From NCBI GenBank assembly GCA_016214745.1, contig JACRNW010000010.1:1-33609 (forward strand): 33,609 nucleotides of DNA, written 5' to 3'. Each line of letters begins with the position of its first letter. The stretch's first letter is position 1. Positions 8,218 to 14,526 of the stretch are shown piece by piece. Origin of the DNA: Candidatus Falkowiibacteriota bacterium (GTDB lineage Bacteria; Patescibacteriota; Patescibacteriia; XYB2-FULL-38-15). A program made the position numbers and the translations under genes. The notes beneath the pieces are model-generated. The model was given only the letters and a program-made list of their open reading frames with translations. It was not told the origin of the DNA and did no database searches.

Positions 8218-9159
8218 CTACCGGTTATTTTTAAATAATTGGCTTTGTTGATGGTTGACAACACTATAAATTTTTCGGTATTCCAGCTCGATATCTTTGT
8301 TCTCAAGGTGAGTGTAGATCTGCGTGGACCGGATTGAGGCGTGACCCATCATTTCTTTTAAATACATCAGCTTAATATTATTTTTCACTCCCAACGTGGC
8401 AAATCCGTGCCGGCAAGAATGGGGAGTGATTTTTTTGTCTATGCCGCATTTCGCGCGTATCCGGCGAAATGTTTTTTGCACTGCATGATGGAAAAGGCGG
8501 TCGCCAAATTTATTTGAGTCAAGAGCGATGAAAAGGGCAATAGATTCCATATTTTTGTGATCAAGCAGTCTTTGCCTCAATTCAATCCATTTCGCGAGCA
8601 GGCAGTTTGTCGCGTCGTCCCAAAAAATCTGCCGTTTGTGATTTTTTCTTTTAAAAGTTTTTACTTCCGCAGTTTTCATTTCAAGGTTCATATCGGAAAC
8701 ATTGAGGCTTAAAAGTTCCCCGAGCCGCAGGCCGGTGGCGAAAAGCAGGGAAATAGCTGTCTTGTCGCGAAGATCTTTTGGAAATAACTCGTCAAAGCAA
8801 GAAATCATTTTTAAAAATTCGTCGGGGAAAAGACACTCGTGGGATTTAACATCATTCCGGTTTGGCAAGGGAATCAGGGTTTCGGGAAAATTTACACGCT
8901 GTTGCTGATACAGCCATCGCCAGAGGGTGCGCACGGTTCCGAGATAACTATAGCGAGTTCCACTATGCAGGCCGCGATTCTCAAGCCACAAATGATATTC
9001 TGGAAAATCCGGCATAGTCATTTTTAAAATTTCTTTTTTTCGCAGATCCAGCCAAATTTCAAACTGGCGCAATGCCCAAAAGTATGATGATACGGTTGCT
9101 CCCGAATGGCCGGCGCGAAGCCATATCAAGAATTGGTTGATAATTTCGTGGTTGACCAT
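8218..9159 (-). CDS. Tyrosine recombinase (prophage integrase, XerC/D-like)
   Basis: A 313-residue enzyme with an N-terminal SAM-like core-binding domain (about 1-95) and a C-terminal catalytic domain. The catalytic set is visible: Arg145 in ATGLRLGEL, Lys within KTFKRKNHK (about 167-175), His247 and Arg250 in HSCRH, His273 in MGHAS, and the nucleophile Tyr282 in TQIYTHL. These enzymes cut and rejoin DNA through a 3'-phosphotyrosine. Its place at the end of the tail module argues for the phage integrase; a host XerC/D dimer-resolution role is the alternative. A promoter lies at 9200-9227. Confidence 0.85.
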   Translation of the reverse strand: MVNHEIINQFLIWLRAGHSGATVSSYFWALRQFEIWLDLRKKEILKMTMPDFPEYHLWLENRGLHSGTRYSYLGTVRTLWRWLYQQQRVNFPETLIPLPNRNDVKSHECLFPDEFLKMISCFDELFPKDLRDKTAISLLFATGLRLGELLSLNVSDMNLEMKTAEVKTFKRKNHKRQIFWDDATNCLLAKWIELRQRLLDHKNMESIALFIALDSNKFGDRLFHHAVQKTFRRIRAKCGIDKKITPHSCRHGFATLGVKNNIKLMYLKEMMGHASIRSTQIYTHLENKDIELEYRKIYSVVNHQQSQLFKNNR

Positions 9160-9199
9160 AGTTTTTATTTTTGTTATTATTTAGACAGACGAACATTCC

Positions 9200-9227
9200 A
9201 CTTTACAACAGGCAGGGAATTTGTCAA
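9200..9227 (-). promoter_or_regulatory. Integrase promoter
   Basis: On the minus strand TTGACA (9227-9222), 16-nt spacer, TAAAGT (9205-9200), upstream of the integrase start at 9159. The -10 overlaps one of the ACTTTACA repeats described nearby, suggesting repression. Confidence 0.5.
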
Positions 9228-9243
9228 ATGAAAAACTTTACAC
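9200..9243. repeat. ACTTTACA(A/C) repeats (9200-9208, 9235-9243), inverted copy at 9527-9535
   Basis: ACTTTACAA and ACTTTACAC occur as direct repeats 35 bp apart between the divergent integrase and HTH genes. An inverted copy, GTGTAAAGT, lies downstream of the HTH gene at 9527-9535. They may be operator sites or integrase arm-type sites. Confidence 0.4.
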
Positions 9244-9261
9244 TTTTATTTAATAGATTTT

Positions 9262-9290
9262 TTGAAACAAATTTTATTTAATGATATAAT
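9262..9290 (+). promoter_or_regulatory. Promoter of the HTH gene (leaderless transcript predicted)
   Basis: TTGAAA (9262-9267), 17-nt spacer, TATAAT (9285-9290). The expected transcription start is at or near 9298, the ATG itself, so the mRNA would be leaderless. This also rules out the TTG at 9262 as start codon. Confidence 0.6.
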
Positions 9291-9297
9291 TAAAGAT

Positions 9298-9480
9298 ATG
9301 ATAAATAAACACGTTAGGCAGAGTATTTTGTGCCTTTATTTTTCCCCTAAATTTAAAGGAAAAAAGGATGATGATACCACCATAACTGATATTGCTAAAG
9401 CCCTAAAAATTTCTCGCCCCACTGTTTATAAAGCTATTAAAAAATTTCTGCGGGAAGAGTTAAAAAAGTTTACACATTGA
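9298..9480 (+). CDS. Small helix-turn-helix DNA-binding protein
   Basis: A 60-residue protein, nearly all HTH: TITDIAKALKISRPTVYKAIKKF (about residues 28-50) is a classic resolvase/Hin-like or HTH_23-type helix-turn-helix, followed by a basic tail. No catalytic domain is present. It is divergent from the integrase, with shared repeats in the gap, so it is a candidate repressor or excisionase-like regulator. A start at TTG 9262 is rejected because it lies in the -35 box. Function is inferred from the HTH and position. Confidence 0.6.
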   Translation: MINKHVRQSILCLYFSPKFKGKKDDDTTITDIAKALKISRPTVYKAIKKFLREELKKFTH

Positions 9481-9706
9481 ATTTTTGATTGTGGATAACT
9501 TGTGACTTGACGAAGGTATTGGTAAGGTGTAAAGTAAAAATATAATTTGACAATTTACGTTCTTGACTAAAGAGAGCATGTGGCGCTCCGCAGTGGCAGA
9601 AGCGTTAAGCTTTTGACGCGAAAAATTTATCGGAGTCCACCCTTTAGGGTGGCTGTCCCTGCCTAAAGGCAGGACTCCATTAAATGAAAAAAATGTTATA
9701 ATAAAA
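9481..9706. other. Prophage/chromosome junction region
   Basis: A gap without a credible gene. It holds the inverted GTGTAAAGT copy (9527-9535), TTGAC motifs that could be promoters (near 9506, 9548 and 9563), a hairpin GCGTTAA-GCTT-TTGACGC (about 9602-9619), the three-stem repeat at 9632-9678 and the queA extended -10 at 9694-9702. The right attachment site may be here or next to the integrase; I could not identify it. Confidence 0.35.
9632..9678. repeat. Three-stem palindromic repeat (REP-like)
   Basis: Outer arms GGAGTCC (9632-9638) and GGACTCC (9672-9678) enclose two hairpins, CCACCC-TTTA-GGGTGG (9637-9652) and CCTGCC-TAAA-GGCAGG (9658-9673). The two inner loops TTTA and TAAA are complementary. 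Such a compact three-way structure suggests a dispersed REP/MITE-type element. Confidence 0.55.
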
Positions 9707-9729
9707 GGGACGTTAATTCGTCTCTTTTT
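9694..9729 (+). promoter_or_regulatory. queA promoter and leader hairpin
   Basis: TGTTATAAT is an extended -10 (9694-9702) without a good -35. The transcript would start near the hairpin GGGACG-TTAATT-CGTCTC (9707-9724), followed by five T residues and then the ATG at 9733. This looks like a terminator placed within the leader; attenuation is possible but not shown. Confidence 0.4.
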
Positions 9730-9732
9730 CGT

Positions 9733-10785
9733 ATGAGATTATCTGAATTTGACTTTAATCTTCCGAAAAATCTAATCGCTCAAAAACCGGCTTCGCCGCG
9801 AGATGCCTGCCGGCTTATGGTTTTAGATCGTGAAAAAGGATCTATTAATCATGATCGTTTTTATAACCTTGGCGAATATCTACGGCCCGGCGATGTTTTG
9901 GTTTTAAATAATTCAAAAGTTTTGCCGGCAAGATTGATGGGGAAAAAAGAAACCGGCGGCAAGGTTGAAATTTTACTTTTAAAACAAATTTCTCCGGCGT
10001 CGTGGGAATGTCTTGTTGGTTCTGTGCCGGTCGCGAAGCAAGTGGGCTTGAAAATAAAGTTTGGCGGGAAATTAGTTGGCGAGATTACAAAAAGAGCAGG
10101 GGATACGGCGATTATAAAATTTAATTTGAGCGGCACGAAATTAATGGAACAAATTTTAAAAATCGGTCAGCCCCCGACTCCGCCCTATATTAAACGATTG
10201 GCAAAAGGCGCGGAATACCAAACCGTGTTTGCGGAAAAATTGGGATCAGTCGCCGCGCCAACCGCCGGGATGCATTTTACAAAAAAGTTATTGGCGAAAT
10301 TAAAAAAGATGGGCGTGCAGATTGAATATATTACGCTCCATGTCGGTCTTGGCACTTTTCAGCCGGTAAAAGAAAATGATATTACCAAACATAAAATCCA
10401 CAGCGAATATTTTGAACTGGATAAAAAAACCGCCGAGCGGTTGAACGTAGCAAAACGGGATGACAGAAGAATTATTGCCTGCGGGACAACCACGGTGCGG
10501 GTTTTGGAACATTGCGCCCGTCAAGAAGGAAAATTGCAAGCTCAAAAAGGTTACACAAATATTTTCATTTACCCCCACACCAAAATTTTTGGTGTGGGGG
10601 TGTATCCCGGCTATAAATTCAAATTTATTGACGCTCTGCTCACAAATTTTCACGTGCCGAGATCAACTTTGATTATGCTCGTCGCGGCTTTCGCCGGGAA
10701 AAAATTTGTTGATAAGGCTTATCAAATTGCGATAAAAAAGCGTTATCGGTTTTATTCGTTTGGAGATTCAATGTTAATAGTTTGA
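9733..10785 (+). CDS. queA: S-adenosylmethionine:tRNA ribosyltransferase-isomerase
   Basis: A 350-residue enzyme that moves the ribosyl part of SAM onto preQ1 at tRNA position 34, making epoxyqueuosine. Family signatures are LSEFDFNLPKNLIAQKPASPRDACRLMVL at the N-terminus, GKVEILLLK, APTAGMHFT, LHVGLGTFQPV and the C-terminal NFHVPRSTLIMLVAAFAG and YSFGDSMLIV. The usual NIFIYPGYKF block is interrupted by 11 extra residues (282-292, HTKIFGVGVYP) encoded by a palindromic element; the frame is kept. No SD is visible before the ATG. A second, diverged copy of its 3' end follows the stop. Confidence 0.93.
   Translation: MRLSEFDFNLPKNLIAQKPASPRDACRLMVLDREKGSINHDRFYNLGEYLRPGDVLVLNNSKVLPARLMGKKETGGKVEILLLKQISPASWECLVGSVPVAKQVGLKIKFGGKLVGEITKRAGDTAIIKFNLSGTKLMEQILKIGQPPTPPYIKRLAKGAEYQTVFAEKLGSVAAPTAGMHFTKKLLAKLKKMGVQIEYITLHVGLGTFQPVKENDITKHKIHSEYFELDKKTAERLNVAKRDDRRIIACGTTTVRVLEHCARQEGKLQAQKGYTNIFIYPHTKIFGVGVYPGYKFKFIDALLTNFHVPRSTLIMLVAAFAGKKFVDKAYQIAIKKRYRFYSFGDSMLIV
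10571..10601. repeat. Palindromic element family 1, copy inside queA
   Basis: Perfect 15-bp arms ACCCCCACACCAAAA / TTTTGGTGTGGGGGT around a single T. The insertion is 33 nt long, in frame, and flanked by TAC/TAT (part of the Tyr-Pro codons), suggesting a short target duplication. Confidence 0.75.
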
Positions 10786-10872
10786 TTTTTAAAAAAATAT
10801 AGATTTTTACCCCCACACCAATGCATTGGTGTGGGGGTGTACTCTTTCGGCGACGCGATGTTTATTGTTTAG
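10786..10872 (+). pseudogene. Duplicated queA 3' end carrying a palindromic element
   Basis: Directly after the queA stop, in the same frame, the DNA reads FLKKYRF, then 11 residues encoded by a second palindromic element (LPPHQCIGVGV), then YSFGDAMFIV and a stop. Without the 11 residues this is KKYRFYSFGDAMFIV, matching the real queA C-terminus KKRYRFYSFGDSMLIV. It is a remnant of a second, diverged copy of the gene end. It has no start and is separated from queA by one TGA. Confidence 0.7.
10809..10838. repeat. Palindromic element family 1, copy in the queA remnant
   Basis: A perfect 30-bp palindrome with arms ACCCCCACACCAATG / CATTGGTGTGGGGGT. Together with the flanking bases it makes a 33-nt in-frame insertion in the duplicated queA end, the same length and outer sequence as the copy in queA. 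Confidence 0.75.
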
Positions 10873-10877
10873 AATTT

Positions 10878-10970
10878 CCCCCTCTTAAGGTAAGAGGGGA
10901 TTAAGGGGAGTTATGAGTAGTATTCCGCGCTTCATAACCCCTCCCAACCTCCCCTTATCTTAAGGGGAGG
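10878..10970. repeat. Long imperfect inverted repeat (39-nt arms)
   Basis: Arms 10878-10916 and 10932-10970 match at 29 of 39 positions as inverted copies, and every mismatch is a transition; the spacer is 15 nt. Each arm also holds its own hairpin (CCCCTCTTA...TAAGAGGGG and CCTCCCCTTA...TAAGGGGAGG). It resembles a MITE/REP-type element. Confidence 0.55.
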
Positions 10971-10975
10971 TTTTT
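10948..10975 (+). terminator. Terminator-like hairpin upstream of the first cassette
   Basis: CCTCCCCTTA (10948-10957), loop TCT, TAAGGGGAGG (10961-10970), then five T residues. It is part of the long inverted repeat and could end queA transcription. Confidence 0.5.
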
Positions 10976-10979
10976 GATC

Positions 10980-11008
10980 TTGTTAAAATTATAAAAATAT
11001 TCTAAGAT
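10980..11008 (+). promoter_or_regulatory. Promoter of the first cassette (11030-11416)
   Basis: TTGTTA (10980-10985), 17-nt spacer, TAAGAT (11003-11008); followed by an SD GGAGG at 11019-11023 and ATG at 11030. Confidence 0.55.
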
Positions 11009-11029
11009 AAAACTAGAAGGAGGAAATCG

Positions 11030-11218
11030 ATGGTAGAAAAGAAGCGCGGGAAACCGCAGAACGACGACAGCAGCCGTGACGCAGATGTGCCGGGAATGCC
11101 CAAGGGTTGGAGACCCGGCCAATTGATCGTGATTCCGTTGGGACCAGACCCCCGCGCGATCGACGAGAGCAAGATGGATTTCTCGATTCCGTTCTGGGTC
11201 GGAGAACCCAGCCCGTGA
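11030..11218 (+). CDS. Cassette protein A1, D[FY]SxPFWVGxP family (62 aa)
   Basis: A 62-residue soluble protein I cannot assign. The N-terminal half is polar and charged, probably disordered (EKKRGKPQNDDSSRDAD). The C-terminal half is ordered-looking: GQLIVIPLGPDPRAI then DFSIPFWVGEP. The next gene encodes a relative with the same C-terminal pattern. It has a strong SD (GGAGG, 6 nt before ATG) and GC-rich codons, unlike queA and the flippase on either side. It is transcribed from its own promoter at 10980-11008. Confidence 0.65.
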   Translation: MVEKKRGKPQNDDSSRDADVPGMPKGWRPGQLIVIPLGPDPRAIDESKMDFSIPFWVGEPSP

Positions 11219-11233
11219 GGTAGGAGGATGCAG

Positions 11234-11416
11234 ATGGAGCGGAGAAATCAGAACAATCCGCGTGACGACTCGCGTGACGACGATCGCCGTTGTGATACCA
11301 AAGAGTCTCCTCGCCGACGACTTGTCGTGATCTACATTCCGGAAGAGCCCGATGCGATTCCGCCAGAGAGGCGCGACTATTCGCGTCCGTTTTGGGTGGG
11401 AACGCCGGTGGAGTAG
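11234..11416 (+). CDS. Cassette protein A2, paralogue of A1 (60 aa)
   Basis: A 60-residue protein encoded 15 bp after A1. The N-terminus is highly charged with Arg-Asp repeats (RDDSRDDDRR); the C-terminus reads RRLVVIYIPEEPDAI followed by DYSRPFWVGTP, aligning with A1 over about 33 residues. The shared pattern is L[IV]VI, P-x-AI, then D[FY]SxPFWVGxP. The ATG at 11228 lies only one base from the GGAGG (11222-11227 region), so the ATG at 11234 with normal spacing is chosen. It is followed by a strong terminator. Function unknown; a tandem duplication is the simplest origin. Confidence 0.65.
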   Translation: MERRNQNNPRDDSRDDDRRCDTKESPRRRLVVIYIPEEPDAIPPERRDYSRPFWVGTPVE

Positions 11417-11446
11417 GTTGCTTTTTGTTCGGTTAGTGCCATCGAT

Positions 11447-11478
11447 CGGCGCTGAGATTCGTCTCGCGCCGTTTTTTT
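11447..11478 (+). terminator. Terminator of the first cassette
   Basis: CGGCGC-T-GAGA, loop TTCG (11458-11461), TCTCGCGCCG, then seven T residues (11472-11478). The arms are complementary apart from one bulged T. Confidence 0.85.
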
Positions 11479-11483
11479 ATCCA

Positions 11484-11512
11484 TTGATTTTTTATCTAAA
11501 TCGCGGTAAAGT
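11484..11512 (+). promoter_or_regulatory. Promoter of the flippase gene
   Basis: TTGATT (11484-11489), 17-nt spacer, TAAAGT (11507-11512), 12 bp before the ATG at 11524. Confidence 0.4.
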
Positions 11513-11523
11513 TAAATAATATT

Positions 11524-13005
11524 ATGGCTTTGACTACAAGCCGAGTTGCGAAAAATACCATATTTTTAACCATTGCCACGGTCGGGCAAAAAGCCCTGGC
11601 TTTTTTGTATTTTATTTTGATCGCCCGTTTGGCCGGAGTGGAAGGCACGGGCAAGTATTTTTTCGTTGTTTCTTTTACGACAATTTTTTCTATTTTTGTT
11701 GATCTTGGACTTTCTTCGGTTTTGATTCGCGAGACGGCGAAGAAAAAGGAAATGGCGGGAAAATATTTGGGAAATATTTTGGGCGCAAAGATTGTTCTCG
11801 GCCTTCTGACCTATCTCGCGGTTATTCTCGCCATCAATGTCATGGATTATCCGCCGGCGACGAAATTCATGGTTTATCTTTCCGGGATTGTGATGCTTTT
11901 GGATTCATTCAATGTAACTTTCTACGCGGTTTTCCGCGGCCATCAAAATTTGCGTTACGAATCAATGGGCGTGGTCGTAAGCGAAGTGTTGATCATAATT
12001 TTCGGCGGCGTAAGTTTATGGCTCCACGCGCCGTTGTATTTTTTACTGCTTGCCTTAATGTCGGGCAGTATTTTTAATTTTTTCTTTTCCTCAGTTTTAC
12101 TTTGGAAAAAAACCGAAGTTCGGCCGTGTTTATGTTTTGATAAAACTCTTTTAATATCACTTTTTAAAATTGCTTATCCTTTTGCGCTGGCCGGGATTTT
12201 TGTAAAAGTTTATTCTTATCTTGATTCAGTTTTACTTTCAAAAATGGTGGGGGACGCGGCAGTTGGATTTTGGAGTGTGGCTTATAAATTGACTTATGCC
12301 TTTCAATTTATTCCCATGGCTTTCGCCGCGGCCGCTTTCCCGGCGATGAGCGCGTATTTTGTTTCCGATAAAACCATGCTCAGAAAAACTTTTGAGCGCG
12401 TGTTGTTTTATCTTGCGATTTTGGCGATGCCGATTGCTTTTGGCATTTTTTCTCTGGCCGAACCGCTGATTTTAAAACTTTATGGCGCATCGTACGTCCC
12501 GTCAGTTTTGCCGCTTCAGGTTGCCATCTTTGCCGTGATTTTTATTTTCTTAAATTACCCGGTTGGTTCGCTCCTGAACGCGACGGACCGTCAGATGACC
12601 AATACTGCCATTATGGGCGTTTCTATGCTCGTAAACGTCATTTTAAACGTAATTTTGATACCGCGGTACTCATTCCTTGGCGCGGCAATTTCTGCGGTTA
12701 TCTCGCATACTTTTCTTTTTATTGTAGGTTTGATTTTTGCCGGACGGGTGGTGGATTATAATAAAAAATTTATTTTCAGCGCTTTGTTTAAAATTGTTAT
12801 TTCGGCCGTGGCGATGAGCGCGGTAATAATTTATTTACGGCCGTATGTTTATTGGATATTTTTAGTTCCGATCGGCGCGGCAATTTATTTTGGTTTATTA
12901 TTTTTAATTCGCGGTATGGAGTGGCGCGACGTTTTAAATATTTTTAAAGCCCTGAAAAAAGAAGAAGCAGTGGAGATGATTGACGGAAGAAGTGAAAAAA
13001 TATGA
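11524..13005 (+). CDS. Polysaccharide/oligosaccharide flippase (Wzx-like, MOP superfamily)
   Basis: A 493-residue integral membrane protein with about 12-14 helices across its length, no signal peptide. The N-terminus (TSRVAKNTIFLTIATVGQKAL) and the segment LVLLxIxRLAGVEGTGKYFF-like (here FILIARLAGVEGTGKYFF) are typical of flippases that turn lipid-linked sugars across the membrane. Its stop overlaps the start of a glycosyltransferase by 4 bp (ATGA), so the two are coupled and probably work in the same surface-glycan pathway. Substrate unknown. A peptidoglycan-lipid flippase role is less likely from the partner gene. Confidence 0.85.
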   Translation: MALTTSRVAKNTIFLTIATVGQKALAFLYFILIARLAGVEGTGKYFFVVSFTTIFSIFVDLGLSSVLIRETAKKKEMAGKYLGNILGAKIVLGLLTYLAVILAINVMDYPPATKFMVYLSGIVMLLDSFNVTFYAVFRGHQNLRYESMGVVVSEVLIIIFGGVSLWLHAPLYFLLLALMSGSIFNFFFSSVLLWKKTEVRPCLCFDKTLLISLFKIAYPFALAGIFVKVYSYLDSVLLSKMVGDAAVGFWSVAYKLTYAFQFIPMAFAAAAFPAMSAYFVSDKTMLRKTFERVLFYLAILAMPIAFGIFSLAEPLILKLYGASYVPSVLPLQVAIFAVIFIFLNYPVGSLLNATDRQMTNTAIMGVSMLVNVILNVILIPRYSFLGAAISAVISHTFLFIVGLIFAGRVVDYNKKFIFSALFKIVISAVAMSAVIIYLRPYVYWIFLVPIGAAIYFGLLFLIRGMEWRDVLNIFKALKKEEAVEMIDGRSEKI

Positions 13006-14135
13006 AAAAATTATTGATTGCGACAATTGAGTTTCCGCCGCAGAAAGGCGGAATCGCAAATTATTTGGCCGGACTTGCCGGTGCGTTGCCGGTTGATAAG
13101 GTTGTAGTTTTGTGTCCGAAAAATCCCTCTCCATCTCTCCCTTTCAAAAAGGGAGAGAGTTATAAAGTGTACAGAAAAAATTTAATAAGCCGGATGCTTT
13201 TTATTTGGCCAAGGTGGCTGCCGATGGTTTGGCATTTATGGCGAACGGCACGACGGGAAAAAGTTGAAGCGATTTTAGTTGGTCAAGTTTTGCCGGTTGG
13301 GACTGCGGCTATGATTTTAAATAAATTTTTACGTTTGCCATATTTTGTTTCATGCCACGGCATGGATATTTTGACTGCCGCCGGAGATCCGCGCAAGAAA
13401 AAGTTATTGAACAAAATTTTAGAACAGGCGGCTCACGTCGTGGCCAATAGTGAATTTACAAAAAATGAACTTTTAAAATTAGCCGTTCCGGAAAATAAAA
13501 TTGCGGTTGTATACCCATACCCAAATGAAGTATCGGGAATCGCGCTAGAAAAAATTTTGGAAATAAAAAATCGGCTGGGACTAGCCGATAAAAAAATTAT
13601 TTTAACTGTGAGTAGGTTAATGGAACGCAAGGGTCACGATAAAGTGATTGAGGCGATGCCAAAAATTTTGGAAAAAGTTCCAAACGCGATTTATGTTATT
13701 GTGGGCGGTGGGCCAGAAAAAGAAAAGTTGCAAGTTTTAAGTTCTAAATTACAAGTGGAAAATAATATCTTATTTACTGGAGAAATTTCTGAAGAAAAAA
13801 AGACGGCTTTTTATCAATTGTGCGATGTGTTTGTAATGACGCCGCGGCAGATTGGGCCGGACGTGGAAGGATTTGGGACGGTTTATCTTGAAGCAAATCA
13901 ATATGGCAAACCAGTCGTAGCTGGGCGAAGTGGCGGCGTGGCGGAAGCAGTGATTGACGGAGTAACGGGACTGATCGTAGATCCGGAAGATGTAAATCAG
14001 ATTACTGAGACGGTGATAAAAATATTATCCGATGAGAGTTTGGCGAAAAAAATGGGCGAGCAGGGGAGAGAGAGAGTGGAAAAAGAATTTAGGTGGGAAG
14101 TCCGGGTGGAAAAGTTAAAAAAGATTTTAAATTGA
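13002..14135 (+). CDS. Family 4 glycosyltransferase (GT-B, group 1)
   Basis: A 377-residue GT-B enzyme. The N-terminal Rossmann domain begins KKLLIATIEFPPQKGGIANYL; the C-terminal donor domain has LTVSRLMERKGHDKVIEAMP and EGFGTVYLEANQYGKPVVAG, the latter holding the E-x7-E motif that binds the nucleotide sugar. It starts within the flippase stop (ATGA). Residues about 41-54 (NPSPSLPFKKGESY) are encoded by a palindromic insertion of family 2. The -35 of the next cassette overlaps its stop codon. Acceptor and donor are unknown; a surface or lipid glycan is inferred. Confidence 0.87.
   Translation: MKKLLIATIEFPPQKGGIANYLAGLAGALPVDKVVVLCPKNPSPSLPFKKGESYKVYRKNLISRMLFIWPRWLPMVWHLWRTARREKVEAILVGQVLPVGTAAMILNKFLRLPYFVSCHGMDILTAAGDPRKKKLLNKILEQAAHVVANSEFTKNELLKLAVPENKIAVVYPYPNEVSGIALEKILEIKNRLGLADKKIILTVSRLMERKGHDKVIEAMPKILEKVPNAIYVIVGGGPEKEKLQVLSSKLQVENNILFTGEISEEKKTAFYQLCDVFVMTPRQIGPDVEGFGTVYLEANQYGKPVVAGRSGGVAEAVIDGVTGLIVDPEDVNQITETVIKILSDESLAKKMGEQGRERVEKEFRWEVRVEKLKKILN
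13123..13162. repeat. Palindromic element family 2, copy inside the glycosyltransferase gene
   Basis: CTCTCCCTTT (13135-13144), loop CAA, AAAGGGAGAG (13148-13157), preceded by AATCCCTCTCC. It adds roughly 14 codons in frame and shares its core and preceding bases with the copy in uvrD at 19969-20015. Confidence 0.65.
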
Positions 14136-14159
14136 CTTTTAATAGGGGTTTGATATATT
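14132..14159 (+). promoter_or_regulatory. Promoter of the second cassette (14184-14420)
   Basis: TTGACT (14132-14137), 16-nt spacer, TATATT (14154-14159). The -35 overlaps the stop codon of the glycosyltransferase. SD AGGAGG at 14171-14176. Confidence 0.65.
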
Positions 14160-14183
14160 TATTGGCAGAAAGGAGGGCAAGCA

Positions 14184-14420
14184 ATGTCTTGTCCAGAAGA
14201 GGTTTCCCGGGGTGACGCTGGTCGTGGAGAACTGGATCGTGTACCCGCGGTGTGCGAGGCAGTGGCGGCCACGGAGCAGGCCCGAGCTGAGGCTGCGGAG
14301 ACGATCATCCGGCTGGAGCCGCGCCACATTACGGGCTACGCGAGTCTCATCCAGATTCTGGAAACAGCCCTGATGCGAGCGCGCGTGCAGCAGGCTCTCT
14401 GCAAGCCAGGAGGGTTTTAG
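14184..14420 (+). CDS. Cassette protein B (78 aa), unknown function
   Basis: A 78-residue soluble, Ala/Arg/Glu-rich protein, mostly helical: VAATEQARAEAAETIIRLEP and YASLIQILETALMRARVQQA are likely helices. No signal peptide, no membrane segment, no recognised domain. By my count the gene is about 63% GC against roughly 40% around it. It has its own promoter, an AGGAGG SD 7 nt before the ATG, and a terminator 27 bp after the stop. The package suggests a single-gene cassette acquired from elsewhere. Confidence 0.62.
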   Translation: MSCPEEVSRGDAGRGELDRVPAVCEAVAATEQARAEAAETIIRLEPRHITGYASLIQILETALMRARVQQALCKPGGF

Positions 14421-14446
14421 GTCGCGCTTATTCGAGACATGTAGTC

Positions 14447-14478
14447 ACTGGCGAACCTTCGGGAACGCCAGTTTTTTT
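14447..14478 (+). terminator. Terminator of the second cassette
   Basis: ACTGGCG (14447-14453), AA internal bulge, CC-TTCG-GG, AA, CGCCAGT (14466-14472), then a run of T to 14478. A UUCG loop caps the stem. Confidence 0.85.
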
Positions 14479-14483
14479 AAACA

Positions 14484-14511
14484 AAAAATCTCCAGGATAA
14501 AGGAGATTTTT
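14484..14511 (-). terminator. Bidirectional terminator of the PD40 lipoprotein gene
   Basis: AAAAATCTCC (14484-14493) and GGAGATTTTT (14502-14511), 10-bp arms around 8 nt. A and T runs on both sides make it usable on either strand; it lies just after the minus-strand gene 14527-15456. Confidence 0.75.
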
Positions 14512-14526
14512 ATTATTTATTCTCTT

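Noticed and set aside
9262-9297. TTG start giving a 72-aa HTH protein
   Set aside because: The TTG is the -35 box of a good promoter; the ATG at 9298 is used instead.
9481-9732. Possible tRNA or small RNA near the prophage end
   Set aside because: Only short hairpins are present; no cloverleaf with conserved T-loop or anticodon could be formed.
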